Of a stretch of DNA of 43,676 bases, positions 26,247 to 39,648 are shown piece by piece. Every line of letters begins with the position of its first letter. Within the stretch, counting starts at the first letter, position 1. The notes beneath the pieces were generated by a model, which was not told the DNA's origin, made no database searches, and worked only from the letters and a program-made list of their open reading frames with translations. Origin of the DNA: Actinophytocola sp. GTDB lineage: Bacteria; Actinomycetota; Actinomycetes; Mycobacteriales; Pseudonocardiaceae. Location: the NCBI GenBank assembly GCA_009377395.1, contig WHUB01000033.1:1-43676 (forward strand), given 5' to 3'. Made by a program: the position numbers and the translations under genes.

Positions 26247-27248
26247 GTGTCCACCACCGAAGCCGCCGCTGCGCGCCCGCAGGCCACCCCGGCGCCCCGC
26301 TGGCGCGGACTCGCGCTGATGCTGGCCGCCTCGCTGTTCTTCGGCAGCTCCGGCGTCATCGGCAAACCGGCCATGCAGGCGGGGCTGTCCCCGGAGCAGG
26401 TGGCCTCGGCCCGCATCGTGATCTCGGCGCTGGTGCTGTTCGCCGGGGTCGGGCTGCTGCGGCCGTCACTGCTGCGGGTGCGGCCCGGCGAGTGGCGGGT
26501 GCTGATCGCCTACGGCCTGCTCGCCGTCGCGGGCGTGCAGCTGTTCTACTTCATCGCGGCGTCGCGGGTGCCGGTCGGCGTCGCGATCCTGCTCGAATTC
26601 ACCTCGCCGGTGCTGATCGCGTTCTGGGTGCGGTTCGTGCGCGGCACCCGGCTGCCCCGGCCGATGTGGGCGGGCATCGCGCTGGCGATGACCGGGCTCG
26701 CCATGGTCGCCCGGGTGACCGAGGGGCTTCGGCTCGACACCGTCGGCCTGCTCGCCGGGCTCGGCGCGGCGGTGTGCTCCGCGGTGTACTTCCTGCTCGG
26801 CGAGCACGGCGTCAGCTCCCGGCACCCGCTCGGCATGGTCACCTGGGGCATGGGGTTCGGCGCGATCGCGATGTGCGTCGTCGCCCCGCCGTGGACGCTC
26901 CCACGCGAGGCGCTGACCGCAGCCGCGACCTTCGGGCCGTGGCAGCCGCCGGTGTACGTGCTGTTGATCGCCGTCGCCATCATCTCGACCGTGCTGGCCT
27001 ACCTCGCCGGCCTCGCGGCGCTGCGTCACCTGCCCGCGTCGGTGGCCAGCGTGCTCGGGCTGGGCGAGCCGCTGGTGGCGACGGCGCTGGCCTGGGCACT
27101 GCTCGGCGAGGCGCTGGCGGTGGTGCAGCTGATCGGCGCGGCGGTGCTGCTCACCGGGGCTACCCTCGTGCAGCTGTACTCGGGACGTGCGCAGCCCGGC
27201 ACCCCGGCGGAGCCGCTGCCCGACCCCGCCGAGGAGCCACGCCCTTAA
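26247..27248 (+). CDS. EamA-family drug/metabolite transporter
   Basis: 333 residues with ten predicted transmembrane helices in two EamA repeats; the first begins LALMLAASLFFGSSGVIGKPAM and the second begins near LDTVGLLAGLGAAVCSAVYF. The LPASVASVLGLGEPLVATALAW end of the second repeat is characteristic. The family exports amino acids, nucleobases or other metabolites. GTG at 26247 has GAGGA 8 nt upstream. Divergence from an Lrp regulator suggests amino-acid efflux (inference). Its stop overlaps that of coxG (27245-27248). Confidence 0.9.
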   Translation: MSTTEAAAARPQATPAPRWRGLALMLAASLFFGSSGVIGKPAMQAGLSPEQVASARIVISALVLFAGVGLLRPSLLRVRPGEWRVLIAYGLLAVAGVQLFYFIAASRVPVGVAILLEFTSPVLIAFWVRFVRGTRLPRPMWAGIALAMTGLAMVARVTEGLRLDTVGLLAGLGAAVCSAVYFLLGEHGVSSRHPLGMVTWGMGFGAIAMCVVAPPWTLPREALTAAATFGPWQPPVYVLLIAVAIISTVLAYLAGLAALRHLPASVASVLGLGEPLVATALAWALLGEALAVVQLIGAAVLLTGATLVQLYSGRAQPGTPAEPLPDPAEEPRP

Positions 27249-27913
27249 CCCTTGCCGCAGGCGCGGGCGATGAAGATGATCGCGATGACCGCGACGGCGA
27301 TCGCGACGATCGGCACGACGCGTTTGGCCACCGACGCCCCGGCGACGTCCATCAGGTTGATCGCCTCCCGCTCGGCCGGGCGGGCCGGTTCGGGAGTCGC
27401 CGCGGCCGCGTCGGTGTCCCGCGTGGCCTCGGTCGTCGCGGCGGCACCCGCCGTCTCCTGCGTCGACTTCGCGGGCACCAGCTCGGCGGCGAGGTTCGCC
27501 GCGAACTCCGCCAGCAGCCGGTCGCCGACCTCGGAGATCATGCCCCGCCCGAACTGCGCCGGACGACCGGTGACCTTGACGTCGCTGACCACGGTGCCGG
27601 TAGTTCGCTCACCGTTGCCGGTCAGCGTCACGGTGGACCGCGTCGCCGCGGTGCCCGCGCCCCTGACGTCCTTGCCCGAGGCGCTGATGACGAGCTTGTG
27701 TGCCGACTCGTCCTTCTCGACGAACTCGCCGGTGCCCTTGTACTGCATCGTCACCGGGCCGAGCTTGACCTTCACCTTCGCGGTGAACGTGTCCCCTTCG
27801 ACGCCGGTCAGCGTCGCGCCGGGCATGCACGGTGCGACCCGCTCCGGGTCCTGCAACGCCTGCCACACCTCGGTGATCGGCGCGTCCACGGCGAACTCGT
27901 GCTCAAGCTGCAC
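27245..27913 (-). CDS. coxG: CoxG-like SRPBCC protein with membrane anchor
   Basis: 222 residues. The N-terminal SRPBCC/CoxG domain (LEHEFAVDAPITEVWQALQDPERVAPCMPG, then MQYKGTGEFVEKDE) is followed by an Ala/Thr-rich linker and a C-terminal transmembrane helix (VVPIVAIAVAVIAIIFIARA). CoxG recruits CO dehydrogenase to the membrane for quinone reduction in carboxydotrophs (family knowledge); here it would anchor the hydroxylase encoded upstream. GTG at 27913 has GGAGG upstream. It lies 75 bp after coxM and ends the cox cluster. Confidence 0.9.
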   Translation of the reverse strand: MQLEHEFAVDAPITEVWQALQDPERVAPCMPGATLTGVEGDTFTAKVKVKLGPVTMQYKGTGEFVEKDESAHKLVISASGKDVRGAGTAATRSTVTLTGNGERTTGTVVSDVKVTGRPAQFGRGMISEVGDRLLAEFAANLAAELVPAKSTQETAGAAATTEATRDTDAAAATPEPARPAEREAINLMDVAGASVAKRVVPIVAIAVAVIAIIFIARACGKG

Positions 27914-27988
27914 GGTGCCTCCTCTCTGGCCAGCGCTCGGCCGGCATGGGCACACGCGACGGCGTGCCCATGCCAGCCGGACGACGGG

Positions 27989-28840
27989 TTATCGGCAGGC
28001 GGCGGTGACCGCCCGGGAGGTCAGCACCTTGGCGAGGTGCTCCCGGTAGGCGATGTCGGCGTTGCCGTCGGCCACCGGCATGGTGCCTTCCAGCGCGTGC
28101 TCGGCCGCGGTCTTGATCGCCTCGGGCGTGGCCTCCTGCCCGATCAGGGCGCGCTCGACCCCGCCTGCCCGCACCGGCACCGACGACATGTTCGTCAGAC
28201 CGACCCGGGCCTGCTTGATCGTGTGGCCCTCGACCTGCACCGCGGCGGCGACGCCGACGATCGACCATGCCTGCGCCACCCGGTTGAACTTCTCGTAGTG
28301 CGCGTGCCAGCCGGTGTACTTCGGCACCCGCACCTCGGTGAGCAGCTCACCCGGCCGCAACGCGGTGGTGAAGTAGTCCACGAAGAACTCACTGGCAGGA
28401 ATGGTCCGCTTGCCGTCCATGCCGTGCGCCACCATCTCCACGTCCAGCGCGAGCGCGGGCGCCGCGAGGTCACCCGCCGGATCAGCGTGCGCCAGCGAGC
28501 CGCCGAACGTGCCCCGATGGCGCACCTGCGGATCGGCCACTGTGGACGTCGTCACCGCGATCAACTTGGCGTGCTCACCGATCAGCGGATCGCGCATGAC
28601 GTCGTAGTGCGAGGTCATCGCGCCGATCACCAGCGCGTCGCCGTCCTCGCGCACGCCTCGCAGCTCGGCGATCTTGCCGAGGTCGATCAGCTTCGTCGGC
28701 GCGGCCAGCCGCATCCGCAGCACCGGGATCAGGCTCTGCCCGCCCGCGATCACCTTCGCCTCCTCACCGGCGTCGGCGAGCGCGCGTACCGCGTCGTCCA
28801 CCGTGGCCGGTGCCACGTAGTCGAACTCAGCCGGGATCAT
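27989..28840 (-). CDS. coxM: Molybdenum hydroxylase FAD-binding (medium) subunit
   Basis: 283 residues. VIAGGQSLIPVLRMRLAAP and the TVADPQVRHRGTFGGSLAHADPAGD block are the two FAD-binding motifs of the CoxM/XdhB family. It carries electrons from the iron-sulfur subunit to the external acceptor. ATG at 28840 gives the canonical start [11 protein letters not shown], with GGAGG upstream and a 4-bp overlap with the coxL stop (28837-28840), implying translational coupling. Confidence 0.93.
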   Translation of the reverse strand: MIPAEFDYVAPATVDDAVRALADAGEEAKVIAGGQSLIPVLRMRLAAPTKLIDLGKIAELRGVREDGDALVIGAMTSHYDVMRDPLIGEHAKLIAVTTSTVADPQVRHRGTFGGSLAHADPAGDLAAPALALDVEMVAHGMDGKRTIPASEFFVDYFTTALRPGELLTEVRVPKYTGWHAHYEKFNRVAQAWSIVGVAAAVQVEGHTIKQARVGLTNMSSVPVRAGGVERALIGQEATPEAIKTAAEHALEGTMPVADGNADIAYREHLAKVLTSRAVTAACR

Positions 28841-31272
28841 CGTGCGCCTCCCTCGGGGTCGATCGAGCCCATTCCGCCGCCTGGCTCGGCACCCAGCCCG
28901 GCCGCCGACTGGGCGCCGCCTTGAATCGCCTGCCACACCCGCATCGGCGTGCACGGCATCTCGACGTCGTTGACACCCATATGCCGGATGGCGTCCACGA
29001 TCGCGTTGACCACCGCCGGGGTGGACGCGATGGTGCCCGCCTCCCCGACGCCCTTCACGCCGAGCGCGTTGGTCGTCGACGGCGTCTCGGTGCGGTCGGT
29101 GGTGAACGACGGCATGTCGGCCGCCGACGGCACCAGGTAGTCGGCCAGCGTGCCCGTCATCAGCGTGCCGGACTCGTCGTACACCGCCTCCTCGAACAGC
29201 GCCTGCGCGATGCCCTGCACCAGGCCACCGTGCACCTGACCCTCGACGATCAGCGGGTTGACCACCTTGCCGACGTCATCGACCGCGACATACGACCGCA
29301 GCCGCACCTGCCCGGTCTCGGTGTCGACCTCGGCCGCGCACAGGTGCGTGCCGTGCGGGAAGGAGAAGTTCTCCGGGTCGTAGGTCGCGTCGGAGTCGAG
29401 CGACGGCTCCACCCCGTCCGGCAGGTCGTGCGCCGCGAACACCGCGAGCGCGACATCGGCGATGCCGGTCGAGGTGTCGGTGCCGCGCACGGTGAACTTG
29501 CCGCCCGAGAACTCGAGGTCGTCCGGCGAGCACTCCATCATGTGCGCCGCGATCGGCTTGGCCTTCTCGATCACCTTGTCGGCGGCCGAGAGCACCGCCA
29601 TGGCGCCGACGGTCAGCGACCGCGAGCCGTAGGTGTCGAGCCCGCGCGGCGAGGACTGGGTGTCGCCGTGCAGCACCTCGATGTCCTCGAACGGCACGCC
29701 CAGCTTGTCGGCCACGATCTGGCTCCACGCCGTCTCGTGCCCCTGGCCGTGCGCCGACGATCCGGTGATGACCTCGACCTTGCCGGTCGGCAGCATCCGG
29801 ATCGCGCCGTACTCCCAGCCACCTGCCCCGTAGGACAGCGAGCCGAGCACCCGCGACGGGGCGAGCCCGCACATCTCGGTGAACGTCGAGATGCCGATGC
29901 CGAGCTGCACCGTGTCACCGCGCTGCCGGCGCTCGGCCTGCTCCCGGCGCAGCCCGTCGTAGTCGAACAGCTCCTTGGCGCGCGCGGTGGCGGCCTCGTA
30001 GTTGCCCGAGTCGTAGGTCAGCGTCGAGACCGTGGTGTACGGGAACTCCTCGTGCTTGATCCAGTTCTTCTCCCGCACCTCGAGCGGGTCCATGCCGAGC
30101 TCGGTGGCGAGCTCGTCCATCATCCGCTCGATCGCGAACGTGGCCTCCGGCCTGCCCGCGCCCCGGTAGGCGTCGGTCGGCGTCTTGGTGGTGAACACGT
30201 TCGTGCAGGCGAAGTGGTACGCCGGGATCTTGTAGATCGCGTTGTACATGAACGCGCCCAGGATCGGCACGCCCGGCGTGACCAGCCGCAGGTACGCGCC
30301 CATGTCGGCCAGCAGCTCCACCTTGAGCCCGGTGACGGTGCCGTCGCGGCGCGCCGCGATGGTCAGCTTCTGCAGCTGGTCCCGGCCGTGGTGGGCCGAC
30401 GCGAGCGACTCCGTGCGGGTCTCGGTGTACTTGACCGGCCTGCCGAGTTTGCGCGCCAGCAGGAAGGTGATCACTTCCTCGGGCGTGACCTGTAGCTTGC
30501 CGCCGAAGCCGCCGCCGACGTCCGGCGCGATGACCCGCACCTTGTGCTCGGGCACGTTCAGCGTCATCGCCAGCATCAGCCGCAGGATGTGCGGGATCTG
30601 GGTCGCCGACCACATGGTGGTCTGCTCCCCGGTCGGGTCGACGACGACCGAGCGGGGTTCCATGAACGCCGGGATCAGCCGCTGCTGCCGGAAGGTGCGC
30701 TCGACGGTGACCTCGGCGCCCGCGATGGCCTCGTCCACGTTGCCGCCGGTGCCCGCCTCGGCGGAGTCGAAGATCCAGGTGGCGCTCTTGTTGGTGCCCA
30801 GGTCGGGATGCACCAGGTCGGCGTCGTCGGCGATGGCCTCCTGGAGGTCGAGCACCACCGGCAGGTCCTCGTAGTCGACGTCGATGCCCTCGAGCGCGTC
30901 CTGCGCCTCGGCCGCCGAACGTGCCACGACGGCCGCAACGACCTCGCCGGCGAAGTTGACCTGGTCGACCGCCATCGACGGCGCGTTGGGCGTCTTCATG
31001 TCCTCGGTGATCGGCCACGCGCACGGCAGGCTGCCCTGCTCGTCGGCGACGTCGGCGCCGGTGACGACGGCGAGCACGCCCGGCGCCTGCCGCGCCTCGG
31101 ACGCATCGATGTTGGTGATGCGCGCGTGCGCCATCGGGCTCCGCAGCACCGCCATGTGCAACATGCCAGGCAGGCTGATGTTGTCGGTCCAGCGGGTGCG
31201 ACCGGTGATCAGCCGGGCGTCCTCCTTGCGCAGGCGCCCCTTGCCTACCTCTGGTTCCGCCGCCATGGTCAT
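28837..31272 (-). CDS. coxL: Form II CoxL-like molybdenum hydroxylase large subunit
   Basis: 811-residue molybdopterin subunit of the xanthine oxidase family. [15 protein letters not shown] binds the cofactor. The active-site loop reads [10 protein letters not shown] (about residues 366-375), the form II signature. True aerobic CO dehydrogenases (form I) have AYxCSFR with a copper-binding cysteine, which is absent. GVGEAG near the C-terminus supplies the catalytic glutamate. Substrate is unknown, and CO oxidation is not supported by the loop. ATG at 31272 overlaps the coxS stop by 4 bp; coxM overlaps its own stop. Confidence 0.93.
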   Translation of the reverse strand: MTMAAEPEVGKGRLRKEDARLITGRTRWTDNISLPGMLHMAVLRSPMAHARITNIDASEARQAPGVLAVVTGADVADEQGSLPCAWPITEDMKTPNAPSMAVDQVNFAGEVVAAVVARSAAEAQDALEGIDVDYEDLPVVLDLQEAIADDADLVHPDLGTNKSATWIFDSAEAGTGGNVDEAIAGAEVTVERTFRQQRLIPAFMEPRSVVVDPTGEQTTMWSATQIPHILRLMLAMTLNVPEHKVRVIAPDVGGGFGGKLQVTPEEVITFLLARKLGRPVKYTETRTESLASAHHGRDQLQKLTIAARRDGTVTGLKVELLADMGAYLRLVTPGVPILGAFMYNAIYKIPAYHFACTNVFTTKTPTDAYRGAGRPEATFAIERMMDELATELGMDPLEVREKNWIKHEEFPYTTVSTLTYDSGNYEAATARAKELFDYDGLRREQAERRQRGDTVQLGIGISTFTEMCGLAPSRVLGSLSYGAGGWEYGAIRMLPTGKVEVITGSSAHGQGHETAWSQIVADKLGVPFEDIEVLHGDTQSSPRGLDTYGSRSLTVGAMAVLSAADKVIEKAKPIAAHMMECSPDDLEFSGGKFTVRGTDTSTGIADVALAVFAAHDLPDGVEPSLDSDATYDPENFSFPHGTHLCAAEVDTETGQVRLRSYVAVDDVGKVVNPLIVEGQVHGGLVQGIAQALFEEAVYDESGTLMTGTLADYLVPSAADMPSFTTDRTETPSTTNALGVKGVGEAGTIASTPAVVNAIVDAIRHMGVNDVEMPCTPMRVWQAIQGGAQSAAGLGAEPGGGMGSIDPEGGAR

Positions 31273-31790
31273 GACCGGTGCACCCCCGCCTGCGCGCCGG
31301 AGATCCGCTCGGCCTCGGGACCGGCGCCCGGACGCATCTCGTGCGCCGCGTCGCGCACCGCACGGACGATGTTCTGGTATCCGGTGCAGCGGCACAGGTT
31401 GCCCTCGATGCCCTCGCGAACGGCCTGCTCATCGGGATCGGAGTCCTCGGCGAGCAAGTCGATCGCCTGCATGATCATGCCCGGAGTACAGAAGCCGCAC
31501 TGGAGCGCGTGGTTGTCGTGGAAGGCCTGCTGCACCGGATGCAGCTGGCCGTCCCTGGCCAGCCCCTCGATGGTGGTGACCTCACAGCCGTCGGCCTGCA
31601 CCGCGAGCACCGAACAGGACTTCACGCTGTGGCCGTCGAGATGGACGGTGCAGGCACCACAGTTGCTGGTGTCGCAACCGACCACGGTGCCGACTTTGCC
31701 TAACCGCTCGCGCAGGTACTGCACGAGCAGCAATCTTGGTTCCACTTCGTCCGTATACGTCGTTCCATCAACGGTGACGGTGATGCGCAT
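31269..31790 (-). CDS. coxS: Molybdenum hydroxylase [2Fe-2S] (small) subunit
   Basis: 173 residues with two iron-sulfur clusters: Cys39, Cys44, Cys47 and Cys59 (plant-ferredoxin type, [16 protein letters not shown]) and Cys98, Cys101, Cys133 and Cys135 ([19 protein letters not shown]). All eight ligands are present. It passes electrons from the Mo site to FAD. ATG at 31790 has GGAGG 4 nt upstream. It begins the coxS-coxL-coxM unit; the 139 bp before it contain a perfect palindrome. Confidence 0.94.
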   Translation of the reverse strand: MRITVTVDGTTYTDEVEPRLLLVQYLRERLGKVGTVVGCDTSNCGACTVHLDGHSVKSCSVLAVQADGCEVTTIEGLARDGQLHPVQQAFHDNHALQCGFCTPGMIMQAIDLLAEDSDPDEQAVREGIEGNLCRCTGYQNIVRAVRDAAHEMRPGAGPEAERISGAQAGVHRS

Positions 31791-31846
31791 GGGGCCTCCA
31801 GCAGTCGGTGGCAAGCATCCGGCGGGTCGCTTCGCTCGTCGGGAAC

Positions 31847-31867
31847 TCCGATCATGCTGTGATCGGA
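31847..31867. promoter_or_regulatory. 21-bp palindromic operator candidate upstream of coxS
   Basis: TCCGATCA and TGATCGGA form perfect 8-bp arms around 5 bp, 57 bp upstream of the coxS start. It fits a dimeric repressor or activator site for the coxSLM genes; no regulator gene is in the cluster. Confidence 0.5.
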
Positions 31868-31929
31868 CTCACGTTCGAGGGTGCCGCTACTTGGTCGGCG
31901 TGACAAGTGCCCCTCAACAACCGGCCGGG

Positions 31930-33051
31930 CTAGCCACCCTCCCGGTGGATAGGTCCCTGCTCATCGGATAGACGTCGGCCGCCGCCGCCCCAGTGCAGAG
32001 AGATCATCTCGGCGGCGATCGAGACCGCGGTCTCCTCGGGCGTGCGGGCGCCGAGATCCAGTCCGATGGGTGACGCCAGCGCGGCGAGCTCGGGCTCGGT
32101 CATGCCTGCCTCCCGCAACCGCTGCAACCGGTCCTCGTGGGTGCGTCGCGACCCCATCGCGCCGACGTAGCCCAGCTTGGCCCGCAGCGCGACCTCCAGC
32201 ACCGGCACGTCGAACTTCGGGTCGTGGGTCAGCACCGCGACGGCGGTGCGCTCGTCGACCCGGCCCGCCGCCACCTCGGCGGAGAGGTAGCGATGCGGCC
32301 AGTCCACGATCACCTCGTCGGCCTCGGGGAACCGGCTGGTGGTGGCGAACACCGGCCGCGCGTCGCAGACCGTCACCCGGTAGCCGAGGAACGCCGCCAT
32401 CCGCGTCATCGCGCGCGCGAAGTCGATCGCGCCGAACACCAGCATCCGCGGCGGCGGTTCGAAGGAGTTGACGAACACCGACATGCCCTCGCCGCGCCGC
32501 TGCCCCTCGGGGCCGTAGTACAGCGTGCCGGTGCGGCCGCTGGCGAGCAGGCCGCGCGCGTCGTCGAGGACGGCGTCGTCGATGCGCGGCGAGCCGAGGC
32601 TGCCGGTCGCGCGGTCGTGCCAGACGAGCAGCCGCCTGCCGAGCAGCTCCGCGTCGGGGTGCTCGATGACCGTCGCGACGGCGACCGGGTGCTGCGCGTG
32701 CACCGACTCGACCACCTCGCCGAGCTCCGGGAAGCTCTCCCGCGAGATCCGCTCGACGAAGATGTCGAGGATGCCGCCGCAGGTGAGCCCGACGGCGAAC
32801 GCGTCGTCGTCGGAGACGCCGTAGCGCTGCGAGACCGGGGTGTGGTCCGCGAGCACCTGCTGGCCGAGCTCGTAGACCGCGCCCTCGACGCAGCCGCCGG
32901 ACACGCTGCCGACGACGGTGCCGTCCTCGGCCACCATCATCGCAGCGCCGGCCGGGCGCGGTGCCGAGGAGAAGGTGGCGACCACGGTGCCGACGGCGAC
33001 CGCATCGCCCGCCTCCCACCGGGTATACAGGTCGTCAAGAACGTCGTGCAT
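31930..33051 (-). CDS. XdhC/CoxI-family cofactor maturation protein
   Basis: 373 residues. The N-terminal XdhC_CoxI domain (GTVVATFSSAPRPAGAAMMV; VSGGCVEGAVYELG with the conserved cysteine) and C-terminal Rossmann XdhC_C domain (RMLVFGAIDFARAMTRMAAFLGYRVTVCDARP; YVGAMGSRRTHEDRL) are complete. The family binds and inserts the sulfurated molybdenum cofactor into xanthine dehydrogenase or CO dehydrogenase-type enzymes. The start overlaps coxE by 17 bp. No MobA/MocA-like nucleotidyltransferase is in the cluster, so dinucleotide formation must be supplied elsewhere. Confidence 0.92.
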   Translation of the reverse strand: MHDVLDDLYTRWEAGDAVAVGTVVATFSSAPRPAGAAMMVAEDGTVVGSVSGGCVEGAVYELGQQVLADHTPVSQRYGVSDDDAFAVGLTCGGILDIFVERISRESFPELGEVVESVHAQHPVAVATVIEHPDAELLGRRLLVWHDRATGSLGSPRIDDAVLDDARGLLASGRTGTLYYGPEGQRRGEGMSVFVNSFEPPPRMLVFGAIDFARAMTRMAAFLGYRVTVCDARPVFATTSRFPEADEVIVDWPHRYLSAEVAAGRVDERTAVAVLTHDPKFDVPVLEVALRAKLGYVGAMGSRRTHEDRLQRLREAGMTEPELAALASPIGLDLGARTPEETAVSIAAEMISLHWGGGGRRLSDEQGPIHREGG

Positions 33052-34138
33052 CTCGCATCGCCCCTAACAATTCTTCAAGTGTGGCAAGGGTATGCCCCGC
33101 CAGCAGCCTGTCAATGTGCGGCAGCGCGGCAGCGATGCCGGACTGGATCGGCGCGTAGCCCTCGCGGCCCGCGTGCGGGTTCACCCACAGCACCGCGTGC
33201 GCCAGCCTGCGCAGCCGCGCCACCTGCTCGCCGAGCAGTGCCGGGTCGCCCCGCTCCCAGCCGTCGGAGAACAGCACGACCACGGCCGAGCGGGCGAGCC
33301 CGCGCTGCCCCCAGCGGTCGAGGAAGATCCGCAGCGTCTCGCCGAGCCGAGTGCCGCCCGCGTAGTCGGGCACCGCGTTGGCGGCGGCGGGCAGCGCCTG
33401 CGCCGGGTCGCGTTGCCGTAGCTGCCGCGACACCCGGGTGAGCCGGGTGCCCAGCGTGAACGCCTCGACCATGCCCGGGGTGCGGCGTGCGACCGCGTGC
33501 GCGAACCGCAGCAGCGCGTCGGAGTAGGGCTCCATCGATCCGGAGACGTCGATCAGCAGCACCACGCGGCGGGGCCGGTCGCTGCGGCTGCGGCGGGCCA
33601 GCCGCACCGTCTCGCCGCCGGAACGGAACATCGCACGGACCGTCCGGCGCTGGTCGAGCGCGCCGCGCCGGGACGGTCTGCGCCGCAGCGACCGCCGGGT
33701 CGGCGGGCGGGGCCGCAGCAGCGCGAACAGCTCGGCCAGCTGCTCCCGCTCGGTGGCGTCGAGGCCGGACATGTCCCGGTTGCGCAGCACCTCGGTGTCG
33801 CTGGCGCCGATCTGGCGCAGCACCGTCGAGTCGTCCTCGTCGTCGGCGTCAGCGCCGGAGGTCTCCGGCGTCAGCGTGGCGTAGCGCGGGGAGCTGCGGC
33901 GGACGTGCCCGTTCGGGCCGCGCTCGCCGTGGAACCAGCGCGCGAACACCGCGTCGTAGCCCGCGATCTCGTCCGGCTCGCTGCACAACGTCACCCGGCC
34001 TGCCCAGTACAGCTGGTCCGGATCAGCGACGTCGACCTCACTGACGGCCGTGAGAAACGCCGCAGTGCGGTCGGTGCCGATGCCGAGCCCGGCGTCGGCG
34101 AGTGCGTGGGCGAACCCGACCAGACCTGGCAGCGCCAT
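33035..34138 (-). CDS. coxE: CoxE-like VWA domain protein
   Basis: 367 residues. A charged N-terminal region precedes a VWA domain: RRVVLLIDVSGSMEPYSDALLRFAHA contains the DxSxS metal-binding motif (near residue 198), with ARSAVVVLFSDGWERGDP further on. CoxE works with the CoxD AAA+ ATPase in building the active-site cluster of form I enzymes in Oligotropha; related pairs accompany form II enzymes. Starts 3 nt after coxD and overlaps xdhC. Confidence 0.92.
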   Translation of the reverse strand: MALPGLVGFAHALADAGLGIGTDRTAAFLTAVSEVDVADPDQLYWAGRVTLCSEPDEIAGYDAVFARWFHGERGPNGHVRRSSPRYATLTPETSGADADDEDDSTVLRQIGASDTEVLRNRDMSGLDATEREQLAELFALLRPRPPTRRSLRRRPSRRGALDQRRTVRAMFRSGGETVRLARRSRSDRPRRVVLLIDVSGSMEPYSDALLRFAHAVARRTPGMVEAFTLGTRLTRVSRQLRQRDPAQALPAAANAVPDYAGGTRLGETLRIFLDRWGQRGLARSAVVVLFSDGWERGDPALLGEQVARLRRLAHAVLWVNPHAGREGYAPIQSGIAAALPHIDRLLAGHTLATLEELLGAMRDARRS

Positions 34139-34141
34139 GTC

Positions 34142-35035
34142 TCACCCCGCGAGCAGGGACGACAGCCCGGCCGCGCGGATGCGGTCGGCGTCCTCCCGGT
34201 ACTTCGCCACCGCGCCCAGCGTCAGCTCCGCGTTGGCGGCGTCCAGCTCGACGCTGCCCAGTGCCTGCAGCGCGGTGGCCCAGTCGAGCGACTCCGCCAC
34301 GCCGGGCGGCTTGAGCAGGTCGAGCTCGCGCAGCCGGTGTACCGCCCCGGCCACCTGCGCGGCCAGCGTCTCCGACAGCCCGGGCAGCCGCCGCCGCAGG
34401 ATGGCCACCTCGCGGGCCGCGTCGGGGTGGGTGAGCCAGTGGTACAGGCAACGGCGTTTGAGCGCGTCGTGCACCTCGCGGGTGCGGTTGGACGTCAGCA
34501 GCACGATCGGCGGCGTGGAGGCCCTGATCTCGCCGAACTCGGGGATGCTGACGGCGTTCTCGTCCAGCAGTTGCAGCAGGAACGCCTCGAACTCGTCGTC
34601 GGCGCGGTCGATCTCGTCGACCAGCAGCACGCACGGCGACTCGGTCAGCGCCCGCAGCAGTGGCCGGGCGAGCAGGAACCGCCGGGTGTAGAGGGATCGC
34701 TCGGCCACCTCGGGATCGACCGGGCCGTCGGCGGTGGCCTCCAGCGCCCGCAGGTGCAACAGCTGGCGCGGGTAATCCCATTCGTAGAGCGCCTGCTCGG
34801 CGTCGATGCCCTCGTGACACTGCAACCGGATCAGCGACAGCCCGAGCGCCTCGGCGAGCCCGCTCGCCAGCGACGTCTTGCCGGTGCCCGGTTCGCCCTC
34901 GCACAGCAGCGGTCGCCGCATCCGCATGGCGAGGAAGGCGGCGGTGGCCACGCCGTCGTCGGCGAGGTAGCCGGTGCTTTCCAGCGCCTCGGCGAGCGCT
35001 GCGGGCGAGGTGGGTTCCGTTGTCGAATGGCTCAC
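34142..35035 (-). CDS. coxD: CoxD-like MoxR AAA+ ATPase
   Basis: 297 residues. LLCEGEPGTGKTSLASGLAEAL is Walker A and SPCVLLVDEIDRADDEFEAFLLQLL is Walker B; PPIVLLTSNRTREVHDALKRRC is sensor I with the arginine finger. It pairs with the VWA protein encoded next. GTG at 35035 is chosen over the ATG at 35065 because TAACCT (35048-35043) ends 7 nt before it, as in other leaderless starts in this window. It heads the coxD-coxE-xdhC unit. Confidence 0.9.
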   Translation of the reverse strand: MSHSTTEPTSPAALAEALESTGYLADDGVATAAFLAMRMRRPLLCEGEPGTGKTSLASGLAEALGLSLIRLQCHEGIDAEQALYEWDYPRQLLHLRALEATADGPVDPEVAERSLYTRRFLLARPLLRALTESPCVLLVDEIDRADDEFEAFLLQLLDENAVSIPEFGEIRASTPPIVLLTSNRTREVHDALKRRCLYHWLTHPDAAREVAILRRRLPGLSETLAAQVAGAVHRLRELDLLKPPGVAESLDWATALQALGSVELDAANAELTLGAVAKYREDADRIRAAGLSSLLAG

Positions 35036-35042
35036 AGTGTCG

Positions 35043-35048
35043 AGGTTA
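35043..35048 (-). promoter_or_regulatory. -10 element of coxD
   Basis: TAACCT on the minus strand ends 7 nt before GTG at 35035. This would be the promoter of the coxD-coxE-xdhC unit. Confidence 0.5.
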
Positions 35049-35092
35049 ACCCGCGCCCCCGGCATTGGTACCCGATCGGACGGGTAGGGCTG

Positions 35093-39136
<4,044 letters not shown>

Positions 39137-39249
39137 CGCTGCTCCTCGCTCGCGGGCACCAAGTAAGACGACGACTACCCGGCGCGAGGGTGAATGAAAC
39201 CTGCCCCGTGACCGAACCGGGCGAGCCTCGCCCTGTCGTCGGCGCCCGT

Positions 39250-39648
39250 CTAGTCCTCGTGCACCTCGTGGCCGGACAGCCGCAGCGCGTCCACCGCGCG
39301 GGCCAGATCGACCTGCTTGACCAGCAGGTGGTCGGTGTCGAACGTCGACATCGAGAACAGCGGAACGCCCGCCGCCGCCAGCTCGCTCGCCAGCGCCGCG
39401 ATGACCCCGGTGAGGGTGAACTCCAGCGGTCCGCGGACGGTGAGCAACCGCCAGCCGCTCTCCACCCGGGCACCGTCCGGCACCGGGCTGTCGCTGCGGC
39501 AGATGAGCGAGAGCTCGTCGCCGCTGCGGGTCACCGACACCAGTCCGTCGTTGCCGGTGTCGAACAACCCTGCCGGTACGGCCTCGGTGGCGGCGAGGCG
39601 TGCGACGGCGTACTCCCCCGGCCGCAGGTCGATCGCGAGGCGCTTCAT
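39250..39648 (-). CDS. ACT-domain (CASTOR-like) protein
   Basis: 132 residues with tandem ACT-like folds. The second half contains the recognisable segment FTLTGVIAALASELAAAGVPLFSMSTFDTDHLLV, typical of the ACT_7/CASTOR group of small amino-acid-binding proteins. The ATG overlaps the thyX stop (TGATG at 39646-39650), so it is coupled to thyX. An amino-acid sensing role is plausible, with ligand unknown; its position one gene from dapA might suggest lysine-pathway sensing, which is inference only. Confidence 0.8.
   Translation of the reverse strand: MKRLAIDLRPGEYAVARLAATEAVPAGLFDTGNDGLVSVTRSGDELSLICRSDSPVPDGARVESGWRLLTVRGPLEFTLTGVIAALASELAAAGVPLFSMSTFDTDHLLVKQVDLARAVDALRLSGHEVHED

Noticed and set aside
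28837..31272. True aerobic carbon monoxide dehydrogenase
   Set aside because: The active-site loop is AYRGAGR (form II) and lacks the copper-binding cysteine of form I enzymes.
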